Of a stretch of DNA of 64,000 nt, positions 10,313 to 19,057 are shown in pieces. The stretch is from Rarobacter faecitabidus (GTDB lineage Bacteria > Actinomycetota > Actinomycetes > Actinomycetales > Cellulomonadaceae), in NCBI RefSeq assembly GCF_006716265.1, contig NZ_VFOS01000001.1, forward strand, positions 992,001-1,056,000, in the 5' to 3' direction. Position 1 is the stretch's first letter. Every line of letters starts with the position of its first letter. A program made the translations under genes and the position numbers. The notes under the pieces are model-generated. The model was not told the origin of the DNA. It ran no database searches and saw only the letters and a list, made by a program, of their open reading frames with translations.

Positions 10313-10986
10313 GCTTGTGAGATCACCTCAGTTAGTTCTTCTGCGGATATCCGCCGGAAGGTGCGGCGCCGATCGCTACGGCGATCGAGTAACCCCACCT
10401 CGAGTTCGACCAGTGGCGGCGGCTCGGACTCGCTACCCTGAAGCGCGCCCAGCGCCCACACGAGAGTTTGCGCGAGGCTCGCGCCCGGCGCCCACTGAGT
10501 CGTGTCGCGTTCGCCGGAGCCGCCGACGACTGCGATCCCGTGAATCTCCGAAACGGACCCGTCGTACGCGATGCGATAGATCACGTCGGAGGGCTCGTCC
10601 TCCCCCAGCTCCGCGACGATCAATTCCACCTCGAGCGGCTTTGCCTCGGTCGTGAATACCGTGCCGAGCGTTTGGGCGTACGCGTTGGCCAGGCCTCGCG
10701 CGGACACGTCCGTACGGTCGTAGGAGAACCCACGCAGATCCGCGTAGCGGATCCCGGCGATGCGTAGCGTCTCGAACTCGTTGTACTTACCCACTGCCGC
10801 GAAGGCGATGCGATCGTAGATCTCCGAGATCTTGTGCAGCGCCTTCGAGGGGTTGTGCGAGGCCAGGAGGATGCCGTCCCGGCCCGCGACCGCGACGACC
10901 GGGCGGCCTCGGGAGATCCCCTTTTGTGCGAAGTCGGCCCGGTCCTTCATCAGGTGCTCGGGCGAGACGTAGAACGGCATGGTCAT
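10309..10986 (-). CDS. prcA: Proteasome alpha subunit
   Basis: Forms the outer seven-membered rings of the 20S core and gates substrate entry. 225 aa. The N-terminus [20 protein letters not shown] is the usual gate/H0 region for bacterial PrcA, with RKGI-like [14 protein letters not shown] following. There is no N-terminal catalytic Thr, as expected. The C-terminal region is acidic and Arg-rich. The ATG at 10986 overlaps the prcB stop by four bases, and the stop overlaps pafA, keeping subunit production coupled. Confidence 0.96.
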   Translation of the reverse strand: MTMPFYVSPEHLMKDRADFAQKGISRGRPVVAVAGRDGILLASHNPSKALHKISEIYDRIAFAAVGKYNEFETLRIAGIRYADLRGFSYDRTDVSARGLANAYAQTLGTVFTTEAKPLEVELIVAELGEDEPSDVIYRIAYDGSVSEIHGIAVVGGSGERDTTQWAPGASLAQTLVWALGALQGSESEPPPLVELEVGLLDRRSDRRRTFRRISAEELTEVISQA

Positions 10987-11789
10987 GCGCTGTCACCCCC
11001 TGGGTCGATCCGCTCGACCGACTCCTGGGCGGCCGCCGATAGGGTCGCATCGTCGATGCGGCGATACCCGCCGGCGTCGATGACTGCCACCACGGGCCAG
11101 ATCCGCTTGATGAGATCCGGTCCTCCCGTCCCGGTGTCGTCATCCGAGGCGTCCGCCAGCGCGGCGAGCGCCGCGGCGACGGCCTCGGGCATGGCGAGGC
11201 CGGGTCGCCACGATTTCTTCAGCGCGCTACGAGCGAAGCTACCGCCCGATCCGACGGCGTAGTAGTCGCGTTCGCGATAGCGCCCGCCGGTTACGTCGTA
11301 GGAGAAGATCGAGGCGTGATGCCCGTCGAACCCCGCGAACAGCGGCAGCGCGGCCAGACCCTGTAGCGCGAGCGGCAGGTTTTGCCGTAGCAGGCTACCG
11401 AGGCGATTCGCCTTGCCCTCCGTGGACAGGTTCGCGCCCTCGATCTTCTCGAAGTGCTCGACTTCGAGCTGGAAGACCCGCACGAGGTCGAGTGCTATGC
11501 CCGCGGCGCCGGCTATGCCGATCATCGCGGTGTCATCGACCGAAAAGACCTTCTCCATCTCACGGTGGGCGATGAGCGAACCTATCGTCGCGCGGCGATC
11601 CCCTGCCATGAGCACGCCGCCGTCGAACACCAGCGCGACGATCGTCGTCGCATGCGGTGACACGTCCCCTGCGCCGGCGATATCCGCCCGCAGGTCGCCG
11701 AGCAGGTGCGGGTGGGTAGCCCGGACGAACTCAACGAAAGAGGCCGATCCGGAGTCGAAATAGGCCGCGGGCAGCGGCGAATGCGTCAC
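10983..11789 (-). CDS. prcB: Proteasome beta subunit (proprotein)
   Basis: Catalytic inner-ring subunit of the 20S proteasome. 268 aa including a propeptide of about 47 residues; self-cleavage before Thr48 in SPHATTIVALVFDGG would expose the nucleophile. The Asp and Lys equivalents of the active site are likely in GDRRAT and EKVFSVDDT, and the GSGGSFARSALKK segment is typical. A GTG start at 11789 overlaps the Pup stop by four bases, giving the classic pup-prcB-prcA order. Confidence 0.96.
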   Translation of the reverse strand: MTHSPLPAAYFDSGSASFVEFVRATHPHLLGDLRADIAGAGDVSPHATTIVALVFDGGVLMAGDRRATIGSLIAHREMEKVFSVDDTAMIGIAGAAGIALDLVRVFQLEVEHFEKIEGANLSTEGKANRLGSLLRQNLPLALQGLAALPLFAGFDGHHASIFSYDVTGGRYRERDYYAVGSGGSFARSALKKSWRPGLAMPEAVAAALAALADASDDDTGTGGPDLIKRIWPVVAVIDAGGYRRIDDATLSAAAQESVERIDPGGDSA

Positions 11790-11965
11790 TGTCCGCCCTT
11801 TTGCACGAACCCCTTCACGAAGGCCTCGGCATTCGTTTCAAGCACGTCATCGATCTCGTCCAGCAAATCGTCCACAGCGTGCTCCCGGGCGCTCGTCGGC
11901 ACGGGTGCCGGGGTCGGCACGTCCGAGGCGTCCGGGTCGGTGGGCCGAATCTGTTCGCGGGCCAT
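11786..11965 (-). CDS. pup: Prokaryotic ubiquitin-like protein Pup
   Basis: Small disordered protein tag of the bacterial proteasome. From the ATG at 11965 it is 59 aa; this start is chosen because GGAGGGG sits at correct spacing, while the longer frame adds a basic leader unlike Pup. The central helix region DDLLDEIDDVLETNAEAFV is the part that binds the Mpa/ARC coiled coils. The C-terminus is VKGFVQKGGQ: it ends in Gln, so Dop must deamidate it to Glu before ligation by PafA. It lies between dop and prcB, the usual place. Confidence 0.96.
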   Translation of the reverse strand: MAREQIRPTDPDASDVPTPAPVPTSAREHAVDDLLDEIDDVLETNAEAFVKGFVQKGGQ

Positions 11966-12000
11966 GTTTCCCCTCCTGATCTTTCGGGTGACTTCCAACG

Positions 12001-13644
12001 TTACCTGGCGAGCGTGCGCACGAGGTCGCCGATAGTGGCGGCCTCCTCGATGAGCGCGCCGATGAGGTCTTTAGTTCCCCTTGCCGGGTCGAGCATGGGT
12101 ATGCGGCTGAGCGCTGGCAGTTCCGGCACGTCGAGCGTCATGGTGTCCCAGGACGCGGTGACTACCGATTCACTGAACTTCGTCAGCACCCGTCCTCGGA
12201 AGTAGGCTCGGGTATCCTCCGGGGGCTCCGCGACGGCGCGGCGGACTTCAGCCGGGTCAGTCAGCGTCGCGACCGCTCCTGCCTGGCGCAGTTTGGCCGA
12301 AATTCCGCGGCCCTCGCGCATATCGGACCACTGGAGATCCACCGCGGCCAGTCGCGGGCTGTCCCAGTCGAGGTGCTCGCGCTCCTTGAGTCGCGAAAGC
12401 ACCTGGAGTTTTGCCACCCACTCGACCCGGTGCGCGACCGAGTACGGATCTTGAACCAGTCCGTCGAGCGTCTCGGACCAGGCGGCAAGTAGCGCCTCGG
12501 ACTCCGGATCGGGCTCGCCAACGCGACTGTACAAATCTCGAACGACCGAAATGTACTCGTACTGAATCTGCGCCGCAGTGAGCCTGCGTCCGTCGGACAG
12601 CGCGAGGGTCGCGCTCAGCGAGACATCGCGGCTGACCCTCTGGACGTCCGCGACGGGATCCGCGAGGCGGAGCGAGGTGAGCCGCGTCTGGAAGTCGGGG
12701 TACTCCTGGCTCAGTTCGATCGCCCAGAGAACGCACGCGGTGGCGCCGAGCTTGAGGTATGTCGCGAAGTCGAAGGTGTTGGCGTCGCCGATGATCACGT
12801 GCAGGCGGCGCCACCGATCCCGATCAGCGTGCGGCTCGTCGCGCGTGTTGATGATGGGGCGGCGCATGGTCGTTTCGAGCCCCACCTCCGCCTCCATGTA
12901 GTCGGCCCGTTGCGAGATCTGGAACCCCGCCTCCTCGCCGCGCGGGCCCAGCCCGACCCGACCGGACCCAATAAGGATGTTGCGCGTCACGAAGAATGTC
13001 GTTAGCGCCGCGACGATGTCCTCGAACGGCACTTCCCGGTCCACGAGGTAGTTCTCGTGCGTGCCGTAGCTCGCCCCCTTCCCGTCCACATTGTTCTTGT
13101 AGACCACCATCTCGGTGCCGGTGAGGCGCGACGCCTCGACGGCACCGGCAGCCATCACCAGTTCCCCCGCCCGATCCCAGAGGACGGCGTCTCGGGGATT
13201 GGTCACCTCGGGCGAGGAGTACTCCGGGTGCGCGTGGTCAACGTACAAACGAGCGCCATTGGTGAGTACAACGTTGGCGGCACCGGGATCGTCGTAGGGC
13301 TCTCGCTCTGGGCGAACCTCGTCAACGACCCGCAGGCCGTAATCGGGCACGGGGCTAGCTGCCGTCTTGACGGCATCACCGCCCGTTTCGCCCGACGGAG
13401 CCGGTCTGGCCGGATCATCGGTGAGCAAGCTCGGATGCGCCGATGCGCGCGACAACTCGAACCCGCGCGCATCGCGTAGGGGGCTCTCGTCCACATAGTC
13501 CCAACGCGTGCCGCGGCGCATGCGAGCCAGATCCCGGTACGCCAGGACGATCTGGCTCGACATGAGCATCGGGTTCGCATAGGCGTCGCCGAGTTTGAGG
13601 ATCCCGTATTCGGTCTCGATTCCCATGATGCGGTGTACGCTCAC
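12001..13644 (-). CDS. dop: Pup deamidase / depupylase
   Basis: Converts the C-terminal Gln of Pup to Glu and also removes Pup from substrates. 547 aa, paralogue of PafA. MGIETEYGILKLGD at residues 7-20 holds the conserved glutamate. Asp136 in GARLYVDHAHPEYSSPE is the expected catalytic aspartate. YKNNVDGKGASYGTHENYL and [13 protein letters not shown] are shared with PafA. The stretch between WDYVDESPLRD and the Asp136 strand (the Dop-loop region) is unusually long, with about 40 extra residues around 80-120 that contain a Pro/Gly-rich part followed by DYGLRVVDEVRPE. The GTG start at 13644 has AGGAGA upstream; it lies 12 bases after arc. Confidence 0.95.
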   Translation of the reverse strand: MSVHRIMGIETEYGILKLGDAYANPMLMSSQIVLAYRDLARMRRGTRWDYVDESPLRDARGFELSRASAHPSLLTDDPARPAPSGETGGDAVKTAASPVPDYGLRVVDEVRPEREPYDDPGAANVVLTNGARLYVDHAHPEYSSPEVTNPRDAVLWDRAGELVMAAGAVEASRLTGTEMVVYKNNVDGKGASYGTHENYLVDREVPFEDIVAALTTFFVTRNILIGSGRVGLGPRGEEAGFQISQRADYMEAEVGLETTMRRPIINTRDEPHADRDRWRRLHVIIGDANTFDFATYLKLGATACVLWAIELSQEYPDFQTRLTSLRLADPVADVQRVSRDVSLSATLALSDGRRLTAAQIQYEYISVVRDLYSRVGEPDPESEALLAAWSETLDGLVQDPYSVAHRVEWVAKLQVLSRLKEREHLDWDSPRLAAVDLQWSDMREGRGISAKLRQAGAVATLTDPAEVRRAVAEPPEDTRAYFRGRVLTKFSESVVTASWDTMTLDVPELPALSRIPMLDPARGTKDLIGALIEEAATIGDLVRTLAR

Positions 13645-13656
13645 CGGATTTATCTC

Positions 13657-15300
13657 CTACAGGTACTGGCCCGTGCCGCGCACGGTTTGCGTCGGACGGT
13701 CCTCGCGAGCGAACTCGGTCTTCTTCTCGGCGACGATGGTACGGATGAAGACGATTCGTTCGCCCTTCTTGCCAGAGATTCGCGCCCAATCGTCGGGGTT
13801 GGTGGTGTTGGGCAGGTCCTCGTTTTCGTGGAACTCGTCCACGCAGGCCTGCAGCAGATGCTCGATACGCAGGCCGCGCTGACCAGTCGACAGGAGTTCC
13901 TTGATCGCTGACTTCTTGGCTCTATCGACGATGTTCTGAATCATCGCCCCGGAACTGAAGTCCTTGAAGAACAGGACCTCCTTGTCGCCGGACGCGTAGG
14001 TGACCTCGAGGAACTCATTCTCGCGCTCCTGGGAGTAGATGCGCTCGATCACCCGGTGCCGCATCGCCTCCAGCGTGGCCTGCACGTCACCGCCGTGGCG
14101 GGCCAAGTCGTCGTCGTGCAGCGGTAGCGAAGCCGTCAGGTACTTCGAAAGGATCTCGTAGGCCGCCTCCGCGTCCGGTCGCTCGATCTTGATCTTGACG
14201 TCGAGCCTGCCAGGACGCAGGATCGCGGGATCGATCATGTCCTCCCGGTTTGAGGCTCCGATCACGATCACGTTGTCGAGCCGCTCCACGCCGTCGATCT
14301 CGGCCAGAAGCTGCGGAACGACCGTGGTCTCGACGTCGGATGACAGACCGGTCCCGCGCGTGCGGAACAGGGACTCCATCTCATCGAAGAAAACCACCAC
14401 CGGATGGCCGAGCGAAGCCTTCTCGCGAGCACGCGCAAAGATGAGCCGGATGTGTCGCTCCGTCTCGCCCACGTATTTGTTGAGCAGTTCTGGACCCTTG
14501 ACGTTGAGGAAGTACGACTTCGCATCCCTCTTGCTGTCGCCCTTGGCATTTACCGCATCGGAGAGCGACCGCGCCACAGCCTTGGCGATGAGCGTCTTGC
14601 CGCATCCCGGTGGGCCGTAGAGCAGAATGCCCTTGGGTGGCCGCAGGCCGTGCTCGCGATACAACTCGGGATGCGCGAACGGCAACTCCACCGAGTCGCG
14701 AATCTGGTCGATCTGCGATCCTAGGCCGCCGATGTCGCTGTATTGGATCTCGGGTACCTCTTCGAGCACGAGTTCCTCGACCTCCGACTTGGCGATGCGC
14801 TCGAAGGCGAAGCCCGATCGAGTGTCGGCGGTTACGGTGTCCCCCACGCGTAGCGGGCCGTCAATCAACGGACCTGCGAGGTGCATGACTCGCTCGTCGT
14901 CGGCTCGTCCCACCACGAGCGCGCGACCATCCCCCAGCAATTCCTTGATCGTGACGATCTCGCCCGTGAGTTCCCAGCCGCCGGCAGCCATCACCGTCAT
15001 GTTCTCGTTGAGCGCGAGTTCCTGGCCGGGGCGGAGCGCCTCGACGTCGACCTTGGGGCCCACGGACAGCCGGTAGCGGCGGCCCGAACTCAATGCATCG
15101 ATGGTGCCGTCGGGGTGCGCGGCGACGAATATTGCGTAGGTGCCGGGCGGTGAGGCAAGCTTGTCGAGCTGCTGACCCAGGTCGGCGATCTTCTCGCGGG
15201 CCGTTTGCAACATCTCGACCAGGCGTTCGTTCTTGATCCTCAGCAGTGCAAGCTCATTCGCCTGTTGGCTTGCGCTTCCCGGCGGCGTTGCCTCGCTCAT
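13657..15300 (-). CDS. arc: Proteasome-associated AAA ATPase (ARC/Mpa)
   Basis: Hexameric unfoldase that recognises pupylated proteins and threads them into the 20S core. 547 aa. Residues about 15-50 form the Pup-binding coiled coil, followed by tandem OB domains to about 200, then an AAA domain with Walker A GPPGCGKT, Walker B VVFFDEME and an arginine-finger region ILRPGRLD. The C-terminus GTGQYL carries the GQYL-type motif that docks in pockets of the alpha ring. The ATG at 15300 is preceded by GGAGGGG. It is the first gene of the proteasome run, just downstream of the hairpin and possible promoter at 15331-15385. Confidence 0.97.
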   Translation of the reverse strand: MSEATPPGSASQQANELALLRIKNERLVEMLQTAREKIADLGQQLDKLASPPGTYAIFVAAHPDGTIDALSSGRRYRLSVGPKVDVEALRPGQELALNENMTVMAAGGWELTGEIVTIKELLGDGRALVVGRADDERVMHLAGPLIDGPLRVGDTVTADTRSGFAFERIAKSEVEELVLEEVPEIQYSDIGGLGSQIDQIRDSVELPFAHPELYREHGLRPPKGILLYGPPGCGKTLIAKAVARSLSDAVNAKGDSKRDAKSYFLNVKGPELLNKYVGETERHIRLIFARAREKASLGHPVVVFFDEMESLFRTRGTGLSSDVETTVVPQLLAEIDGVERLDNVIVIGASNREDMIDPAILRPGRLDVKIKIERPDAEAAYEILSKYLTASLPLHDDDLARHGGDVQATLEAMRHRVIERIYSQERENEFLEVTYASGDKEVLFFKDFSSGAMIQNIVDRAKKSAIKELLSTGQRGLRIEHLLQACVDEFHENEDLPNTTNPDDWARISGKKGERIVFIRTIVAEKKTEFAREDRPTQTVRGTGQYL

Positions 15301-15330
15301 ATTCCCCTCCCGGCCCTTGCTATCACTCCT

Positions 15331-15385
15331 GCTAGCCTACCCGCGTAGTCTCGGCGTTCGCCGGGCAGCTACGCGACCGGCTAGC
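15331..15385 (-). terminator. Three-tier nested inverted repeat after priA, containing a possible arc -10 box
   Basis: Starting one base after the priA stop, three nested pairs are present: GGCTAGC/GCTAGCC outside, CGCGTAG/CTACGCG in the middle, and CGGCG-AA-CGCCG at the tip. All three pairs are perfect. No U-tract follows, so it is not a textbook intrinsic terminator, but such hairpins are common 3' ends in high-GC bacteria. The 3' arm contains TAGGCT (15334-15339), which fits an actinobacterial -10 box for arc 28 bases further on; no good -35 is visible. One element may therefore end priA transcription and start the proteasome operon. Confidence 0.55.
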
Positions 15386-15386
15386 A

Positions 15387-17546
15387 CTACAGGCCGAGTG
15401 GATCCAGCTCGACGCGAATCGACGAGTAGCGCTTGGCCGTGCTGGACACCATGCGCGCGGCGCGCAGCACGGCCGCCAGCTCGGCACCTTGACTATGTGG
15501 CACCTTGATCAATGCGCGCACCTGATGGTCGACGTCCAGGGTCACGACCGACTTCGATTGGTCCGATTCCCAGGGCGCAGGGCCGAGGACGAGCGCTCCG
15601 CGCGGCAACTCGCAATCCGCCAGGAGCGCCGCGACCGCGCTCGATGCGCCGTGTAGCGCGGCAATACGGGTAGCGGGCGGGAGCTCAGCCTCGAGCCGCT
15701 CGTCGTATTCGCGGTCGGCGAATCCAACGGGGTCCCAGCGAACCAGTGCGCCCGCCGCGCCTGATCCGCTCGCACCCACCAGGACTACCTGACCACCGTC
15801 GTCGGCCGAACGAACAAGCGACGCCGCCACGAGCCACCTGTGCAGTGCATTCGTTTCCGCGCCTAGCCCCGGCAGACCGATCGCGACGTCGCCATCGAGT
15901 AGCGCCGCCGCCGCGAAGCCGCCCTCCGCCCGTGGTTCCGCGCCAGGAGTCGCGACGACGAGGCAAGGACGGGGACCGACCGAATCCAGGACGCCAGTGG
16001 CGGTCCCCAACCCGGAGATACGAACCGGGACGCGAGGGAACGCGCGGCCGAGTTCCTCCGCGGTTCGCTGCGAGCCCACGCGGACCGATCGCAGGTGGAC
16101 TCCCCCGCACTCGGGGCAGCGCCAGTTCCCCGCGAGCGCGCCGCACCATGCGCATTGCGCGTCCGTGCCGAGGAAACTCCGTGGCGTGTCCGGCAGGTTC
16201 CCGCGCTCTATCCGCAGGGGACCATGGCAGTTGCGGCAGTGCGCAAGCTCGCGGCAGGAGTCGCATGCTAGCGCGGGGATGTAGCCCGAGCGGGGAACCT
16301 GGACGAGCACGGGACCTTCCTTCAGGCCGTCCGTGAGAACTCGCCACGCGGCCGGGGGTATACGGGCGTGACCCACCGATCCACTGGCCTCGCGATCCAG
16401 TTCGCTCAGGGCGCGGACCCTCGGCGCCCTGTGCCGCACGGTGGCACGGTCCGCTTCGATCGCGCGCGCCCAGCCGTCGCGAACCAGTTGCTGCGCGCGC
16501 AGTGACCGAGATGGGCCGGCGAACAAGGTTGATACGCCTTCGAGTTCTCCGCGCAGGCGCAGGAGTTCGATCGTCGAGGTCCGCGGGGTGCGCTCGGCAA
16601 TATGGGACGAGTCCTCATCGTCCCAGCTCACGAACAGACCTGGCTCGCGTACCGGCGCATAGGCAGCGGATCGCGTGCCGATCACGATCCGCGCCCGTCC
16701 GGTCGCTGCGGCCACGTAGGCGCCGTAGCGCGCGGACGGTCCCTGGCTCGCCTGCAGGCGGACCCACGCACCGGCTGGATTGGAGGGCGTCCACTCGTCC
16801 AAGCCCGCGGAAGTCAGCGCCGCCGACAGGTGCGCTACATCCCGGTCATCGGGCACCACGACGACGACGCCGCGTCCCAGCTCGTGACACATCGCGAGGA
16901 CGGCGGTGATGCCACGAGCCCAAGTCGCCAGCGGATGCTGGGCATGGGGTAACGGTGTCCACACGGCCCGTAGCAACTGCCCGGAGCTGAGGCGGCTCAG
17001 GAAGGCAGCACCGCCGTGATAGTCGTGCCACACCCCGCGGAATGCGGACAGGGTCTCCGCGTGGGCCGGATCGGAGGGATCCGTCGGCTTGGTAGCGCCC
17101 GCCTCCGGCGTGGCCAGGACCGCATTCTCGGCGCGCGCGTGGCGGGGCGGGATCGCGGCCGTGACGACGTCGTAGGTGTTCGAGGCGTAGTACGCGGCGA
17201 CGCGCTGATAGAGGTCACGCGACGCCTCCGGAGCAAGCACGACCGGGGAGATCACCCGCCGTATGGGCTGGAGGTCACCCTCGAAGTCCGACGTCGCCAG
17301 GCGGTCCAGAACCATGGCGTCCACGTCCCGGGCGCCGAGCCGAACCTTGACCTTGACGCCGGGAAGCACGTCGTCGGACATGCTCGCGGGGACGAGGTAG
17401 TCGAACGGGCGGTCAAGGTGCGGCGTGGTGGCATCCGGCAGGACGCTCACCACCGGATCGCGCTCGGCTATCGGGACTCCCGCCGCCTGGCGGCGCTTTC
17501 GCGGGCGCGGCAGACCGGGCAGTGCCAGTTGGTCGCCGTCATCCAT
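15387..17546 (-). CDS. priA: PriA-like primosomal protein N', helicase motifs degenerate
   Basis: Replication-restart protein of the actinobacterial PriA type. From the ATG at 17546 it is 719 aa. The N-terminal 3'-DNA-binding domain (DRPFDYLVPASM, then VKVRLGARDVDAMVLDRL) is normal. Where Walker A (GxTGSGKT) should occur the sequence reads AVWTPLPHAQHPLATWA, and the DEEH box is replaced by SWDDEDSSHIAER, so ATPase activity is probably lost, as in many actinobacterial PriA proteins. A zinc-binding cluster of paired cysteines (CDSC, CRNC, CAWC, CPEC) lies at about 427-483. The upstream in-frame extension to 17774 runs into metK and is rejected. metK lies upstream and arc downstream. Confidence 0.88.
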   Translation of the reverse strand: MDDGDQLALPGLPRPRKRRQAAGVPIAERDPVVSVLPDATTPHLDRPFDYLVPASMSDDVLPGVKVKVRLGARDVDAMVLDRLATSDFEGDLQPIRRVISPVVLAPEASRDLYQRVAAYYASNTYDVVTAAIPPRHARAENAVLATPEAGATKPTDPSDPAHAETLSAFRGVWHDYHGGAAFLSRLSSGQLLRAVWTPLPHAQHPLATWARGITAVLAMCHELGRGVVVVVPDDRDVAHLSAALTSAGLDEWTPSNPAGAWVRLQASQGPSARYGAYVAAATGRARIVIGTRSAAYAPVREPGLFVSWDDEDSSHIAERTPRTSTIELLRLRGELEGVSTLFAGPSRSLRAQQLVRDGWARAIEADRATVRHRAPRVRALSELDREASGSVGHARIPPAAWRVLTDGLKEGPVLVQVPRSGYIPALACDSCRELAHCRNCHGPLRIERGNLPDTPRSFLGTDAQCAWCGALAGNWRCPECGGVHLRSVRVGSQRTAEELGRAFPRVPVRISGLGTATGVLDSVGPRPCLVVATPGAEPRAEGGFAAAALLDGDVAIGLPGLGAETNALHRWLVAASLVRSADDGGQVVLVGASGSGAAGALVRWDPVGFADREYDERLEAELPPATRIAALHGASSAVAALLADCELPRGALVLGPAPWESDQSKSVVTLDVDHQVRALIKVPHSQGAELAAVLRAARMVSSTAKRYSSIRVELDPLGL

Positions 17547-17651
17547 GGGAATATCCCACCACATCTCGCGGACATGCCCGACCAGCCGCTCGCCGATCGG
17601 TCCGGTTCTGCCGGCACTCCGGCGATGCGGACACCCGTTAGGGTTGCCGGT

Positions 17652-17669
17652 CACCGGATATATCGGGTG
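17652..17669. promoter_or_regulatory. 18-bp near-perfect palindrome between metK and priA
   Basis: CACCGGATATATCGGGTG reads the same on both strands except for one symmetrical pair, and is AT-rich at its centre in an otherwise GC-rich gap (17547-17725). It is flanked by a second inverted repeat with GTTAGGG (from 17638) and CCCTAAC arms about 30 bases apart. It could be an operator for a dimeric regulator of priA or part of a folded metK 3' end. No regulator is identified. Confidence 0.35.
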
Positions 17670-17725
17670 TCGCGCAGCCCTAACCGGTGCTGGCGGGCAA
17701 GATAGTCGATCAGGCCAGCCCGGCC

Positions 17726-18922
17726 TCAGCCGACCGCCGCGCGCAGTTCGGCGACGCGATCGGTGCGTTCCCACGTGAAGTCCGGGAGTTCACGACCGAA
17801 GTGTCCGTAGGCGGCCGTCTGCCGGTAGATGGGCCGCAGCAGGTCGAGGTCGCGCACGATGGCCGCGGGCCGTAAGTCGAAGACCTCCCGGATCGCGTGC
17901 GAGATGCGCTCCTCGGGAACCTTCGCTGTCCCGAACGTCTCCACGTAGAGGCCGACCGGGTGAGCACGGCCGATCGCGTAGGCGACCTGCACCTCGCAGC
18001 GATCGGCTAGACCTGCCGCAACCACGTTCTTCGCCACCCACCGCGTCGCATAGGCCGCCGATCGGTCGACCTTCGACGGGTCCTTGCCGCTGAAGGCGCC
18101 ACCGCCATGGCGGGCTGCGCCGCCATAGGTGTCGACGATGATTTTGCGTCCGGTCAGCCCGGCATCTCCCTGCGGCCCGCCCACCACAAACGTGCCAGTG
18201 GGGTTGATGTAGACGTTCGGAGCGCCGGTCTCGATGTCCAGGGCGGAGATCACCGGGTCGATGACCTCGGCGCGGATCGCGGCGGCAAGATCAGACTGCT
18301 GCCACGTCGGCGAGTGCTGCGTGGACAGTACGACGGTGTCGAGTCGCACCGGGCGATCGCCGTCGTACTCGAACGTGACCTGCGTCTTGCCGTCGGGGCG
18401 CAGTCCCTCGATGATGCCTTCCTTGCGGACGACCGCGAGGCGCTCCGCAAGTCGGTGCGCCGTCCAGATCGGCAGGGGCAGGAGCGTAGCCGTTTCATTC
18501 GACGCATAGCCGAACATCAGCCCCTGGTCGCCCGCGCCCTGCTGGTCGAGTTGGTCGACGTGCGCGTCGTCGGTGCGCAACTCGAGCGACTTGTCGACAC
18601 CCTGAGCGATGTCGGGACTCTGCTGGCCGATCGAGATCGACACCCCGCAGGAACTGCCGTCGAACCCGACATCGGAGGACGTGTAGCCGATATCGCGGAT
18701 GACGTCGCGGACGATCTGCGGGATCTCAACATAGGCCTCGGTCGTGACCTCGCCCGCGACATGGACGAGGCCAGTGGTGACCATCGTCTCCACGGCCACC
18801 CGGGAGGACGGATCCTGCCCGATCAGGGCGTCAAGGACGGCGTCCGATATCTGGTCGCAGATTTTGTCGGGGTGGCCTTCGGTGACGGATTCCGAGGTGA
18901 AAAGGCGCATGTCATCGGGCAT
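17726..18922 (-). CDS. metK: S-adenosylmethionine synthetase
   Basis: Makes SAM from methionine and ATP. 398 aa, full length. [13 protein letters not shown] near the N-terminus holds the catalytic His and Mg-binding Asp; DQGLMFGYA and [19 protein letters not shown] are the two PROSITE-type signatures. The ATG at 18922 has no Shine-Dalgarno sequence upstream; TAGGCT ends six bases before it, which suggests a leaderless transcript. A second ATG four codons on is possible. coaBC lies upstream after 135 bases and priA follows after about 180. Confidence 0.97.
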   Translation of the reverse strand: MPDDMRLFTSESVTEGHPDKICDQISDAVLDALIGQDPSSRVAVETMVTTGLVHVAGEVTTEAYVEIPQIVRDVIRDIGYTSSDVGFDGSSCGVSISIGQQSPDIAQGVDKSLELRTDDAHVDQLDQQGAGDQGLMFGYASNETATLLPLPIWTAHRLAERLAVVRKEGIIEGLRPDGKTQVTFEYDGDRPVRLDTVVLSTQHSPTWQQSDLAAAIRAEVIDPVISALDIETGAPNVYINPTGTFVVGGPQGDAGLTGRKIIVDTYGGAARHGGGAFSGKDPSKVDRSAAYATRWVAKNVVAAGLADRCEVQVAYAIGRAHPVGLYVETFGTAKVPEERISHAIREVFDLRPAAIVRDLDLLRPIYRQTAAYGHFGRELPDFTWERTDRVAELRAAVG

Positions 18923-18928
18923 GGCACA

Positions 18929-18934
18929 AGCCTA
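18929..18934 (-). promoter_or_regulatory. Possible -10 box giving a leaderless metK mRNA
   Basis: TAGGCT (TANNNT type) is followed by TGTGCC and then the metK ATG, a geometry that would start the transcript on or next to the start codon. No ribosome binding site is visible, which fits. No convincing -35 is present; a 6-bp hairpin (CCGTCC/GGACGG, 18939-18957) overlaps that region. Confidence 0.5.
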
Positions 18935-19037
18935 CGCCCCGTCCGAGGCATGGACGGATGGTGTCCTAATCGCGAGACTGCCTCGCTCACGAACCGTGAT
19001 CGCCGGACGAGCGGAGCGCGCGACCATAGCGGTCGGT

Positions 19038-19052
19038 GCCGTGTCACACGGC
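19038..19052. terminator. Perfect 15-base palindrome just after coaBC
   Basis: GCCGTGTGACACGGC, with 7-base perfect arms around one central base, starts five bases after the coaBC stop. Without a U-tract it may be a 3'-end hairpin or a protein-binding site; its position favours the former. Confidence 0.4.
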
Positions 19053-19057
19053 CATCG

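Noticed and set aside
10309-11789. prcA and prcB as HslV-type proteases
   Set aside because: Separate alpha and beta subunits, Pup, Dop, PafA and ARC next to them, and a long PrcB propeptide identify a true 20S proteasome.
18923-19057. SAM riboswitch upstream of metK
   Set aside because: Only a simple 6-bp hairpin is present; the conserved cores of SAM-I, SAM-II or SAM-IV are not visible, and the -10 box lies next to the ATG.
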